Assembly: GCA_922989275.2 (NCBI GenBank)
Contig: OV277861.1
Coordinates: 19,492,540 to 19,556,539, forward strand
DNA length: 64,000 nt
Direction: 5' to 3'
Source: Gari tellinella
Lineage: Eukaryota; Mollusca; Bivalvia; Cardiida; Psammobiidae
How positions within the stretch are numbered: position 1 is the stretch's first letter; each line of letters starts with the position of its first letter. Positions 22,901 through 37,900 of the stretch are shown here, one piece after another. A model generated the notes under the pieces. The model was not told the origin of the DNA. It searched no databases and saw nothing but the letters and a program-made list of their open reading frames with translations. A program made the translations under genes and the position numbers.

Positions 22901-25900
22901 TGTCGTCAGAATTTTTATTTCAACTGGTTATTTAGACCGTTGTATTTAGTTTGTCAACTATCGAAAGGCATAAAGATAAAATTTAGAGAATTTCCATCTT
23001 ACAAAACATTTTTGATATGTTTTTAAGTTATAATAAATGTCAGTGCTAAAATAGCTCACTGTATATTAACAAACATAAGGTCATTTTATGAACTCCCGAA
23101 TTAACTATTGCATATACTAAATGACTTTATTGCTAAATACATTTTAACAACATATCATAGATCGAAATCAGTGAGATATATTAACTAAATAGTGGCCTTT
23201 TTATGAGAAAATTTGAGCTGTGTTGTTATGTATTTCAATGAAAACTCTTGGCTCAATATAAGAGAGCAAGCTTGTTTGTTATGGTGTATGTTATACCCAG
23301 CATATGTCATTATTAAAGCATCTTTATATCGTTAAACTACATGGTATTTTAACACATGAGGTCGCTATTCTATAGGGGCTATGATTCTTCGTAAAGAGTC
23401 AGTTTCCTTCGTGTGCCAGGGTCGTAATTTTATAACCGGATAATACTATGACCGGGGGTTAAATTAAAAACAAAAGGCTCCGGGTCACTTTTCTATGGAA
23501 TCATTGTACTCCGTTACTCCGGCTGTGGAGTAAAACGATCCTTTGTCGCAACTGTCGGGTAATATTGAACGGTTTAAGTTGTTTACCGCTCGGAAAATTA
23601 AACGGTTGTCTAGTTAGTCAAATGGCCAATTATTTATATCCCTAAAAACGACTCAAAATGACAAAAGATATTTAGTCAAGGATTTTGTTATATTTATGTT
23701 TTGACAGGTTGCCTTCCAATCATTATTCTCTTACTCTTACTCTACTCTACCGTACCCCCTACGATTGTTGTAGATCTAGATTTATTTTTTTTAAAAAAAG
23801 TAGATTCTGTAGAATGCAGCTTGATCAACTTGTTAATCTAGGTGCTAGAAAGTGAAAAACCATTTAGACCCTAATTTAGACAACAAGTCCAGTCTACCAT
23901 CTTCACAATCCCGTAGATCGAAATACCTTTTTGAAATTAGTTTGTTTTTGGTACAAATGTCTAGTATAGTTCTATATGGGTTGGTATCGCTATAAACGGG
24001 TTTAATTGTAGGTTGCATCAAGTAAACTAGTCCTTCATAGAAAGCCGTTGCATATGCTAATATCAACATTTCCCATCATTTTTTGTGATATTTAACAGTT
24101 TTCAGTTTCTGACAAAAAAAGGAATGATGAAAAAGAGCAAGCGAAACGTCTAAATAATTTGGACTACAAGTAAACAGGCCCGTTATGATGTCATAATCAT
24201 ACGTCACAAATACAAATGACGAAACCTAGCCGTAAAATGAAAACTAGACAACAAGTCTGTTTCACTGTTTGATATGTATGAATTCTCCAGTTCGATGACA
24301 TTAAAGATCTAGTTATGAATGCAATTTTTTTTTATTTTCAAACAATACAGACTTAAACCAACCATTGCACCTCGCAGGCGGAAATTTAATTATATTTCTC
24401 TGAAAAAGACCACAGCTTGGATCTTTTTATCCAATAAAATAAAGTAGATCTTAGTTTAAACGACGTTTGGTTTTTCATATAACACCATACAATTCGAAAA
24501 TAGTTTTTATTTACATTCAAGTTAATTGAAGGCAGCGATAAATAAACCAACCCAAAACAATAAACCATCTGTCTCAGAACTTTTCGACTGGATTCTAGAC
24601 GCCATTCGGAGATACATTCGGAGATACATGTACTTGGCATTTCATCTGGCTCGAAATTATTCAATTGTTCAAATAAGTCAACAGTGCTCAATAGTAATTT
24701 CGTTTAATTGGATGTAGAAATGCTTAACTCTTGTAATATTACATTAACAAGTGTGTACCATAGGCATATCTTCACTACAAGGGAAAACCTTAACGTCGCA
24801 AACCGTGACGTTGACGTCATCCTGTTTTTTTTAAAACGATTAACCACGCATCACGTTGTAACGTCTGAAAAAGTATACAAATGTGTCATATCGCCGAAGA
24901 AAACAATTGAATTCGAAAGTTTAAATAATGGTCTTTCAGAAAATGAGAAAAAACAAATTTCGAAAAAATTGTCACTAATACCGGTTTTGTCATGGAACGG
25001 CCCATATTTAGTGCCTTCAGACACGTCTACCCTACGCTGATAAATGTGCTCAGGCAAATATTTCTTTATCTTGTTGATAATGGGAGGCAGTTTAACCCTT
25101 TCCCACATAGAAACCCCTTTAGCCCATTGAATTCATTCCTCCACTGAAGAAAATAGTTCAAATTTATACAGTTATGAATATGTATCATAAAAAATATTTT
25201 CTATATTCTAGCACTCTGCTTAACTTTCAACTTGCTTTATGTGGTCACATATCTTCAGTATTAGAAACAAGCTATGGGGTAGCGGGTTAAAACAGGATCA
25301 AAGTTGAGCATAAATCTCCAATAAATCTTCCAAAGCAATAGCAATCTGATCAGGTTCTGCACTTTTTGAATTTAACCATTTATTAACGGATATTAACCCT
25401 TTGAACCCTTGTCCCGCATATATGTGTCCTTTTCAAACAGTGTATGTGTGAATAGTACACTTGTCCTATGCAAACAGTGAAAACCCAGATCAGAGGGCTC
25501 CTAGGAGCCCTCTGATCAGGGTCTTCACTGTTTGTCATGATGCCAAACATTGACAAAAACAACCCTTCAAAGTCAGAAATGGACTAGACTAAAATGGAAA
25601 CTTGAATTGTCCATTTAAAGTTTCAGGGAGGAAAGAGTTAACCCTTTTTACAAGAACCCATTCAAACAAAATCATAAAATGTTATTAAATAATGTTAAAA
25701 CTATTGATTTGCACAAGTTTTCAGTAATAGATTAAATTAAGAAATCATTTAAGGCTATTGATATCTAACTTAATATACCCTCCTCCTGTTGAATATACAT
25801 AATATAAAACACTGCACTCTTTGAGAATATGCCATAATCCTGAACAAATACCTGTGCTCTATTGCACGATAGTACACTTGTTTGATTTTATTAATTGAAT

Positions 25901-28900
25901 TATAACACTTCAATTCAACTACAATAAGCACCACCACAAGGGCGCTACACTTCTTGGTGCACAAATTATCAACGCCATATTATGTCACATTAAGCTGTTA
26001 CAGTGTTTTCAGTAATAGATTAAATTAAGAAATCATTTAAGGCTATTGATATCTAACTTAATATACCCTCCTCCTGTTGAATATACTTAATATAAAACAC
26101 TACACTCTTTGAGAATATGCCATAATCCTGAACAACTAATTTGGTTAATGAAATAGGGTAAGAAAATAAGAAAAAACTTTCCTCAAGAAAAAATGACAAC
26201 ATTGCAGACCCTGAACAGATAGCTCTTTAAATTGAAGTTGTTTGGTCTCTACACTATTTTCAAAAAAACACCATAAGCCAAGACTAAGAAGGGCTAAGAT
26301 CAGTGTGTCTGAAAATACACCTTGAAAAAAAGGACCATTTAAGCAATCAATTAATTTTATTCTTTGCATAGGAAGTATTTGTCCTGTCTTGTTTTCTCTG
26401 CTTTGATGTCTGCGTAATAATTATGTACTGTTTTCATGAATTCAGTTTTGCAAAAATTGGATCTGAAAGTTTAACAAATTTTGATTCAATTCAAGCCCTA
26501 CATTAGAGAACATGATCTGTATCTAAACTGTTTGCAAAAACTATCAGCAATGCTTAAAATACACAACCATTGTCAATAAAGTTCAATTACTTCACAAGAT
26601 TACTATTAACACATCATCCCACATAGCCTGTTTCAAGTTTTGAAGAAAGATGACTTAAAGCAGGTTGAAAGTAAAGCAGAAAGCGCCTTATGGCGCATTC
26701 TGCTTTACTTTCAGCCTGCTTTAAGCCACCATCTACTAGAATACATATAAAAATATTATGGTTCATATTCATTACAACATTAATCAGAACTATTTTCTTC
26801 AGTAGAGGAATAAATTAAAGGCGTAAAAAGGCGTATTTATGGGGTAATGGGTTAAAAGATAAATCAACAATTTGTTAAAACAAGCACTCCAATTACTTGA
26901 TATAAACAACAGTCTCAAAACTACAATATTTTCAGAAACTAAAACTAATTATCAAAATCAAAACAAAATCAAAACAAAATTACAGTCAATCTTGTTGAAG
27001 AATAAATTAATGGCGTAAAAAAGCATATTTATGGGGAAATGGGTTAAAGCAGGAAGCCTTCATGCGCATTCTGCTTTACTTTCAGCCTTCTTTCAGCTAC
27101 CATCTGCTAGAATTTACAAAATGTTTCTTACAATAAAAAGTCATGTCTGAGTAATTTTAACCCATTACCCGATAGCCTGTTTCTAGTTTGGAAAATAGAT
27201 GACTACTTAAAGCAGGTTGAAAGTAAAGCAGAATGCGCCATATGGCGCATTCTGCTTTACTTTCAGCCTGCTTTAATCTATTACCTGCTAGAATAAGGAA
27301 AGTATTAAATATGACACATATTCATTACTTTATATATTGGAACTATTTTCTTCAGCGGATGAATAAAATGCATGTGCTAAAAGTCGCTTCTATAAGGGAA
27401 AGGGTTAAAGAGCCACTAAAGTGGTACTATTTTCTTCAGTGGAGGAATAAATCAAAGGCATAAAAAGGTATATTTATTAGGTAATTGGTTAAGCAATTAC
27501 TTGTATCTAAGATTCCTCAAGATATTCTTTTAAGTGGTCACTTAAAATATAAACTGTAATATAAACTATACAAATATACTGTTAACCCTTTACCTGATAG
27601 CCTATTTCTAGTACTTAAGATAGGTGACTACTTAAAGCAGGTTGAAAGTAAAGCAGAATGCGCCTGAGGGCGCATTCTGCTTTACTTTCAGCCTGCTTTA
27701 AGATATCATGTGCTATAATATAGAAACTATTCCCTATAATACATATTAATTAATGATTAAATTGGAACTATTTTCTTCAGCGGATGAATAAATCATATCC
27801 GCTAAAAGGCGCTCCTATTGGGGAAAGGGTTAATATATTATATAATTATATTGTCTCCAAATAGGGCTTTACTGAAGGTGCTTTATTCCCCCTGGGGACT
27901 GAAAGAAGGAAGGGTGTTTTGTTTTGTACATCTATATATTGGTCTGCCGAAATGACATCCAGTGCTTATAGTGTATTGCTTGGTTTCTTTGTTTATTAAC
28001 ATCCATTTCTGCCATCTATGTGCTAATTGGACGCCCCAGGGAGAGGAGAGCGGATACAAAAAACCTGGTTGTGATGCCCTACTCTTTTATCAACAGATTT
28101 TTCTAGATCTTTTGAATGTCTAGTGTAAAGCACTGATACATCGGACCTCAATTTATAAAGTCTCATTCAAAGGACTTAGTCTGACTAATTGGGTTGGAAT
28201 TCACAACACCTGGTATTGTAATCAAGTGCATTTCCGCTGGACTACATATTGGGCATGAACTTATCTTGTCCAAAATTGCCATCATGATTACCTTTACCAA
28301 TGATAGACTATATATTACTTTCAGACCTCATCTGCTATAATATTAAATTCTTCAGTGGAAGAATAAAATTAATTGAATGGGGAAAAAGGTGTATATAAGG
28401 AGTAAGGGTTAAAGGCTACGAGATAACTTCACTTTATAAAACCTGTATTCAGCAACTAGTCCAGAGACGATGCATGGATATCACTCAATACTTTGTTACA
28501 GTTTATTGCAGGACAGAAGTAATGCAGGGCTGCCATAAGTTGATATAAAAAATCCTAAGATTTCCAAATTTGCATTTTTCAAGTGAGATTTTACGAATCG
28601 TATCTTTTCCCCATCGCCTGTTTCTAGTTTTGTTGACACGTGGCTGCTTAAAGCGTGCTGAAAGTAAAGCAGAATGCGCCTTAAGGCGCATTCTACTTTA
28701 CTTTCAGCATGCTTTAAGCTACCATATACTAGAGAAAAAAAATCCGAAGATTTAGGAAAAATCCGAAGATTTAGGAAAAATCCGGAGAAATGGCAGCCCT
28801 GGTAATGCAGGATGCCACAAAAGAAGATTTCTATTTTCATTTTATCCTACATTAACTCTTGTAACACAAAGTATCTCTTGTGGGTTATTAGGTTCACTTG

Positions 28901-31900
28901 TGGATCTTAAAACTATAAACTACCGAAGCATGAACCAGTCTACTTGGAATTCTGGGTAGTTTAATAAATACTGGTCTAAATTATCAAACAGTGTAAATCA
29001 GATCAGAGGGCTCCTATAGGAGCCCTCTGATCTGCCCCCTGGGTCTACACTGTTTGCAAATGTAATGAGTATATTTTACACATGTCCATGGTGTTGAAAG
29101 AGTGCCATCATTATATATGACTGCAAATAAAAATTAAAATTCAAGATCAAATTCAACTGCCAAGTCCTGAAATGTTTGATTTTATAAGGTGGCAAATGTG
29201 GATTAGCATTATTTATAATTTATTTTGCCAAACCACTTCAGAGAACAAAATAAAATATCCTTGTAAGAGATGGTGAATTATTTTATGTGAAACGACATCA
29301 AACGACAATAACCTGCTAATAAAGGAGCTAGCTGTCTGAACTAAGGGTGGAGTTTTTCTAGCCTAAATAGAGATTTTCATGAAGAATGTACATATAGTAA
29401 GTAACGTTGAGAGTAAACAAACAAAAGATCCAGATAAGGGGAGTTGTTTAGTGCTTAAATCTAAGTCCTTATGCCTCCAATAAACCCTATGTCATGACTA
29501 CTAGAACTGTCTCAACATATGCTGTGACTTAAGAAATAATAACTTCATACCAGTGTATTATCAGGTAATAGATCACAGGTAGGAGTTGAGATACATAGTA
29601 ATTATATCAGAATGTCATAGGCCAAGTTTTAATTCCAGCATCTCAATGACTACCCGTGTTCTATTGCATAATAATACACTGGTATGAATTTTTTAATTTG
29701 ATTATTACACTTCAATTTAACTAGAATGTGCACCGCCACAAGGTAGCAACATTTCATGATGCACAAAGTATTGAAACCATTTATGTCACATGAAGCTGTT
29801 ACAGCGTGTCCATGTTTCCTTCTTTGTTTATATAGGGGTGTGTGAAAGGTGTGTTTTAATTAAGAAATAATAAATTCATACCAGTGTATTATCGTGCATT
29901 AGAACACGGACAGGAGTTGAGATGCATAGTTAATAGATCAAGAGACCTAAGGCCTCGTGATTTTATTAACAGCATCTAAACAAATACCTGTTGCACGATA
30001 GTACACTTGTTTGATTTTATTAATTGAATTATAACACTTCAATTCAACTACAATATGCATCACCACAAGGGCACTACACTTCTTGGTGCACAAATTATCA
30101 ACGCCATATTATGTCACATTAAGCTGTTATAGTGTGTGCATGTTTTATAGAGTATTTAAACATAGATAAATTCTTTTTTTGTTTATATAGGGGTGTCAGT
30201 GCAAGGTGTGTTTTAATTAAGGAATAATAAATTCATACCAGTGTATTATTGTGCATTAGTACACAGGTAGGAGCTGAGAAGAGTAGTAATTAAATCATAA
30301 GGCCTATGGCCTCATGATTTAATTACTAGCATCTCAACAACTACCTGTGTTCTATTGCACGATAAAACACTGGTTTGAATTTATCAATTCAATTTTAGTA
30401 CTTTAATTCAACTACAATTTACACAACAATAACAGCACTACATTTCCTAGTCCACAAATATCAACACTATATTAGGTCACATCAAGCTATTACTGCCCGT
30501 ATGAGAATTTAAACCCATAGATATGGTCTTTCTTTGTTTATATGAGTGTTCCCAAGGTGTGTTACAATTAAGATATCATAAATTCATACCAGTGTATAAT
30601 CATGCAATAGTCGTTGAGATGCTGGTAATCAAGTTACTATGCATCTCAACTCCTACAGTGTTCTATTGCATGATAATACACTGGTATGAATTTATCAATT
30701 TGATTCTAACACTTACTCAATCAGATCTACATTGTGCAGTGCCCCAACATTTCTTGGTACACGAATCATCGAAACCATATTAAGTCACATTAAGCTGCTA
30801 CAGGGTGTGCATGTTTTATAGAGAATTTAAACATAGATACGTTTCTTCTTTATTTATAGGGGTGCACGCGAGGTGTGTTAGAATACTTACGGTATTAAAA
30901 CCATCACAATATAGTATGATCAAAACACAAGGGAAACTAGATGTGTAACTATGTCGGTAAGACACATTATGAAGCTCCATAGTTTCATGTACATCACAGG
31001 GGAAAAAGTTTCTTAATACAACCAGTCGTAATTTCTTGAAAAATTTAAGCATATCAATATCCTGACACTTTTCACATCGGTAGAATATGTCAAAACCCCA
31101 TGTAAAAGTGTCAGGTTGCAGCTTACAAACTGTAGGAAACAAATGGATTGCGAGACAGAGAGACAAAATAATGGATTAGCAGAGGGTCAGTGGTATCCCC
31201 TTCACCCTAGCTTATCATCACGGGGTATAATACTGATTGAAATCTCCTTTTTACGCCTTTAGTTTATTGCCCTACTCAAGAAAATAAAGTTTACAATCAT
31301 GAATTTGTATCATAAGATATAATTTTTATGTTCTAGAAGATGTAAGCTTAAAGCAGGCTCAAAGTAAAGCAGAGGAATACACCTTCAGGCGCATTTTGCT
31401 GTACTTTAAAACTGCTTTAACCCATTACCCTATAGCATGTTTCTACTTTTACAGAAATATGATCACTTAAAGCAGTTTGAAAGTAAAGCAGAATGTGCCT
31501 TAGGCACATTCTGCTTTACTTTCAACCTACTTTAAGCTATTATCTGCTCGGGTATAGAAAATATTTCTTATGATACATATTTATGACTGTATAAAAGGGA
31601 ATTATTTTCTTCAGTGTATGAATAAACTAATGGTGTAAAAAGGTGTATTTATTGGGTAATGGGTTAAGTGGTCACCTGTTTTCAAAACTAGAAACAGGCT
31701 GTGGGGTAATGGGTTAACACCAGGAGCCCTGATAGACAGGCAGCAATTTCCTATCTGCTGATGATTAATTCCTATAGGGGCTTGTACATATCAATGTCTT
31801 GGTAAAACTCAGTGTGCCTCCATCAGGACAATTAGTGTAATTTCACAACACGTCGATTTAACTTTCATTTACTTATAATGAATTACCCAAGCAGAACAAT

Positions 31901-34900
31901 AGTGCATTGTTAACTTTATCCCTTGTACAAAGACTAGTGTGCCCGTCAATACATTTTGTGCATTCAAATACATCAAAACCTCTCTATTACAACCACTAAA
32001 ATGAAGGCTAATTGATTGTAAAAAAAGACAGGTGACAGCTTATACCAAGGTGACAGTAATCCAGAAGGCTCCTAAATGATCTTTCTGTTTTACTGTCACC
32101 TTGATTTAAGCAGTCACCTGTCATAAACACCTGATAATTTATACAATTTAGTGGTTGTAATAAAGAGGTTTTACTGTTCATGTGCGGTTCATTTATACAT
32201 TTCTTCTGCATAATGGCACAATTGACACATTTACTCATTTCTGTGAAGGCAAATAATTGCCATTACAACCCTTTACCCTGTCCTATTAATTGCACAAAAC
32301 TACAGTAACACCTCTCTTAACCCTAAACCCCATAGCCTGTTTTTTAATTTTGAAAATAGGTGACTACTTAAAGTAGGTTGAAAGTAAAGCAGAATGCGCA
32401 TTTAGGCGCATTCTGCTTTACTTTCAACCTGCTTTAAGCTACCACCTGTTAGAATAAAGAAAATATTTCTTATGACACATAATGCATGGCTGTATAGATT
32501 GGAACTATTTTCTACAGTGGAGGAATAAACTGAATGCGCTAAAAGGCGCCTCTATCAGGGAAAGGGTTAAACAGACACTGTTTTTTTCTCTCTCAAAACA
32601 ATGATGATTACAAATACATGTCACTACTTAATGCAGAATAAAAGTAAGGCAAAAAACTCCCTTTGGGAGGTTTCTGTCTTACTTTTATCCTGCATTAACT
32701 CTTTGGACCCTAGTCTTGCTTATATGCGTCATTTGCAGACAGTGTGCCTCTGAGGAGTACACTTGTCCTATGCAAACAGTGTAGACCCTGATCAGAGGGC
32801 TCCTTAAGGAGCCCTCTGATCAGGTTCTACACTGTTTGTTATTTTGACATATATTGTAAAAATCAATCCTAAAATGTCAAAAATGGACTAGACTTAATTG
32901 AAAACTAGAATTGTCCATTTGAGGTTTCAGGGAGGAAAGGGTTAAGCTGTCACATGTTACCAAACTGGTTTTGAGTCTGAAATGTTGATTTATAAGTGTC
33001 TGGTTTTGGAGAAGTAATTATTTCTATAGTATGGTTGTTGTGACATATGGACATGAATGTTTGTATTTATAAAGACCGTTACAAACTGTTCCTCACTCAC
33101 ATACTGAATATTTCAGGGCTTAACCCTTTCCTTCCTGAAACCCTAAATGGACAATTCTAGTTTTCAATTTAGTCTAGTTTATTTTTTACTTTTTAGGGTT
33201 GATTTTTACAATATATGTCAAAATGACAAACAGTGTAGGAGCCCTCTGATCAGGGTTTGCATAGGACAAGTATACTCCTCACAGGTATGTTGTTTGCAAA
33301 TGACCCATATATGTGGGACTAGGGTTTAAGGGGTTAATTATAAGACTCACTGATCAACTAGTTGTGTATAAATAGGACAGTAATAACACCATTTGCAATA
33401 CAAGGGGTAGTTATCTTGGTTTAATGTTGAGACTTTTGTATATATGGGTGCCTTCAATTACAATTACACATACATGACATGATTATGATATAAGATTTAT
33501 GTACCAGTATGTGTATCAGGGGCCCGTTTTACTAAACTACTTACGCAATTTTTTTGCGTAAGTCAAAATTTTAAATTTTGATTTATATTTTTATTTTCAC
33601 TTGCTACGAACAGCAAATAGCCAGATCAGAGGACGGGCTTTAAGCGCGTCCTCTGATCTGGCTATTTGCTGTTTGCAAACTTTTATGATCGAAAAATAAG
33701 AGTTAAACGATTTTGACTTACGCAAAATCTCAATAAGTCCAGGCATTATGTAAGATTTCCCAGGACAGTGCACAGACATATCATATTAGAAAACAGTGCA
33801 GACCCTCATCAGGCACTGTCTGATCTGGGTCTACATGGTTTTCGAATTCGAAAAACTTTTGAAAGGTTCCTGCACAAGTTTAACTTGAAAAAGCTCTTTA
33901 ATCTCTCAAAATAATTTGACAAGTTTTTTATTCTTCAAGGCTGACATACATGTACGTATGGTTATTTGACCAAGCTTCACCTTTACTCTGTAAGGCTTGG
34001 AGTTATAATGGATAATACAGTGACAGTTTGAGTTAGACTATATAATAGCCAGGGCTCCAGATAAGAGGGAGTATACTAAACAAATCCAACATTTTTTTTA
34101 CACATTTCAGCACCAAATCCTTTGGTGTTACTACTCATTAGAATTGTCTCTTTGAGACGATTCTAATGAGTAGTGACACCATATGATTTAATGCAGAAAT
34201 AAAGATTTTAGTTTTTTTTTTAAAATACTCCCCTTATCTGGAGCCCTGTATACCGGTAATAGCATCTAATAAAGTTAAACAAAAGCTACCATGCCACAGG
34301 AGAAAGTGTTGTAAAGGAAACTAAAAAAAACATGATACCTCAATGCCCTGTTAAAAATAATGTCAAAGATTACAAACATTTTGATAATATGTAATATGGG
34401 AGGATAAATGCAAGGAGAGGCAGATCAGAGAACTTGATGACAGATCATTCAGAATGCATTGCTGAGGTAAGATACTGTAAGCAAAGACTGATTGCTTGAT
34501 GCATGCATGAAAAAATGAGAGGTGAATAATTTAATTGATTGGTTGGTGCTTGCATGAAATAGGTTGATGGGCTGATATTAGCATAGATGTGATGTATGAT
34601 TATAACATGCTCGATAGGTTCACGATGCAAGGATAAATTTAACCCATTACCCCCATAGCATGTTTCTAGTTTTGAATACAGGTGACTACTTAAAGCAGGT
34701 TGAAAGTAAAGCAGAATGCACCTTACGGTGCATTCTGCTTTACTTTCAGCCTGCTTTAAGTTATCATCTGATAGAATATTGAAAATACATATTCCTGACT
34801 GTATAAATTTGAATTATTTCCTTCAGTGGAGGAATAAATTAAAGTTGTTAAAAGGCTTTTTTTTATGTATGATAAGGTAAGTTGGTACCTTATTTGATAG

Positions 34901-37900
34901 ACTTGTGTATGCATGGGTTATGGTAAATGTATCTTAACAATGTGTTTGTGTATACATATATGTATGATAAGTTGGTATCTAATTTGATGGACAGGTGTAT
35001 GCATAAATGTGTGGTAAATGTATCTTAACGATGTGTTTGTGTATAAATATATGTATGGTAAGGTGGTACCTTAATTGATGGACTCGTGTATGCATAGATT
35101 ATGGTAAGTTGTATCTTAAAGATGTGTTTGTGTATACATATATGTATGGTAAGTTGGTATCTGATTTGATGGACAGGTGTATGCATAAATGTGTGGTAAA
35201 TGTTCATCTTAATTGAAGGGTTGGTGCTTGTATAGATGTGATGTAGAATGTAACTTGGTTGATGGTCTGGGGCCCGTTTCATAAAACTTCTTACGACAAA
35301 TGGTGTCGTAAGTCAAAACTTTACAATAAATTTAATTTCTGATTTCCCTATCTAATCCTGTCTTGTGACATCTCTTTGGAATCGTCTTTTCAAGACGATT
35401 CCAAAAAGATGTAACAAGACATGATTAGAGGGAGATACAAATAATAATTGAGAATTTTATAACCTGACTTACGACAACATTTGTCATACGAAGTTTTATG
35501 AAACGGGCCCCTGGTGTATGGCAAGTTGTTATAATACATAGATGTATGGTAAGATGTAACTAGGTTAGATAGATTTACAACAAAGAATCCAGCATTTCTA
35601 ACATACATTTCATCAATATGCTCTGTCTATCTATGTATATTCCTATATGTTATTACAATGCTGATGTTAATGGATTGAACAGAAATGCCTAAATAGTCTA
35701 AGTAAATGTAGGCAAACGGCAGACTATACTGTATGTCATTGAGTTGTAACTGGAGTACTGGAGGTAATAATAAAACAATACATGTATATATTTCTACCAT
35801 AATGACAAAAGCAGATGAAAATCTGGCTAAAACTACTAGTATACAATAGTGACAAGTAAAAGCACACAACTACTTCAATACTCAAATTTAATGGACATTC
35901 ATTCAAAAGAAGATAAAACTTGTCTTTAACCCTTTCCCTTATAGAAGCGACTTTTAGCGTATTCATTTTATTCATCCGCTGAAGAAAATAGTTCCATTTT
36001 ATACTGTCATGAATATGTACTATAAGAAATATTTTCTATATACTAGCAGATGGTAACTTAAAGTAGGCTGAAAGTAAAGCAGAATGCGCCTTAGGGCGCA
36101 TTCTGCTTTACTTTCAACCTGCTTTAAGAAGTCACATATCTTCAATACTAGAAACAATGCTATCAGGTAAAGGGTTAAGACAGGTGACTGCTTCATGCAG
36201 CATGAAGATAACACAGAAAACTGCAATAGCTAGGGTCTTCCTGCAGTACCTTTGTTCTGTATAAAAGTTAAAACCATTACACCATAAATACACCTTTTTT
36301 ACCCTTTGAATTTATTCCTCCGCAGAAGAAATTCCCTCCACTTTAAACAGTTGTGAATAATTTTGTATCATAAGAAATATTTTCCATAACTTCCCAGAGG
36401 GTAGCTTAAAGCAGGTTTTAAAGTGAACCTGAATGCGCCTGTTGGTGCATTCTGCTTTACTCTCAACCTGCTTTAACTCTTTGAACCCTATACCTGCATA
36501 TTGGTGTCCTTTGCAAACAGTGTACATGTGAATAGTACACTTGTCCTATGCAAACAGTGAAGACCCAGGTCAGAGGGCTCCTAAAGGGTCTTCACTGTTT
36601 GTCATAATGTCAAACATTGACAAATACAAATCTTAAAAGTCAGAAATGGACTAGACTTAAATTGAAACTGGAATTGTCCATTTAAAGTTTCAGGGAGTAT
36701 TGAGTTAGGTGGTCACCTTTTTTCAAATAAAGTCTGGTTCAGTTTTGACTATTTAGTTTTGACAATGTACATGTATTTAAAAATGACAAACAGTGAAGAC
36801 CCTGATCAAAGGGCTTCTTAAGGAGCCCTTTGATCAGAGTCTACACTGTTTGCATAGGAAAACTGCACTCCTCATAGGTACACTGTAAATGATGTCACTA
36901 GAGTTGAATGTATTAAGCAGTCACCTACCTTTAAAAGACTCTATGCTTTTTCAGTGAATCACAGCTTAACTCAATGATCAGTGAAAATTCCTGTTTCCAA
37001 TTGAGTCCAGTTCATTAATGACTAGTTAGGTTGTTTTTTTTTACAATACTTTGCAAAATGACAAACAGTTTAGACCCTGATCAGAGAGCTCATATAGTAG
37101 TCTTCTGATATGGATCTAAAATGTTTGCATATGGACAAGTGATGTCTTTGCATGTACACTATTTGTCAGGGTGTATGTACTTGTTGCCAGGGTCCCATGG
37201 GTTACCATATGGAAGACTATGCCTTCAAAACTAAAGCCTATATCAGCAGTCTGCATTAGCATGATAGATATATCTCAAAGATCTGTTTGACACAAACTCT
37301 AACAATAAATACTGTACAGAAAAATTCTGCAATTACAGATACTCTAAGGCTACTCTGAGGTTAAATACAGGAAGCAGTTTAATGCTGGATGATTGTAAAG
37401 CAGAAAGCTCCTTTAGGAACTTTCTGCTTTACATTTACCCTGCTTTGACCCATTACCCCATAGCCTGTTTCTAGTTTTGAAGGCATGTGACCACTTAAAT
37501 CAGGTTGGAAGTAAAGCAGAATGCGCTGCTTTACTTTCAACCTGCTTTAAGCTACCCATCTTCTAGGATATATAGAAAATATTTCTTTTGATACATGTTT
37601 ATCACTGTATAAATTGGAATCATTTTCTTCAGTGAAGGAATTAATAAGGGGCGTAAAAAGGTGTATTTAAGGGGTAATGGGTTAAGCAGTCACCAGCTGC
37701 TTTAAACACAAAATAATTATTTTATCGAGTAGTCAAAATATCAGGCTTTACAGTCCTATTCTGACAAAGGGTACATGTACTATCCTTAGTAAGATATGTC
37801 TATTAAACTGGCCCCAAGATCTTTAGCTATACTTACAGGAAGATCTGACTGGATTCCACTTGAGGGTCATAGATCGTCACCTTTGCCCCTTCCTCTATCA

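Larger units (their letters stand above)
19882..25007. mobile_element. 5.1-kb segment bounded by 37-bp inverted repeats
   Basis: 19882-19918 and the reverse complement of 24971-25007 match at 34 of 37 positions (shared core GCCGTTCCATGACAAAACC). Immediate flanks give ATAT on both sides, or TA if the ends start at TG; the target duplication is therefore ambiguous. No transposase frame is seen inside. Each end region holds a perfect TGACGTCA (19955-19962 and 24812-24819). The segment carries the 20423-21088 ORF. It may be a non-autonomous DNA transposon, or two inverted copies of a small repeat. Confidence 0.5.

Noticed and set aside
24708..25040. 110-codon plus-strand frame (MDVEMLNSC...)
   Set aside because: It runs through the 37-bp inverted repeat and has no recognisable motif; kept only as a note.
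36020..36226. Recurring small frames containing [28 protein letters not shown] peptides (also at 40184, 43154, 52458, 61402, 63390 and others)
   Set aside because: They are translations of the H2 hairpin; the same peptide appears on both strands because the DNA is palindromic. Not a protein family.
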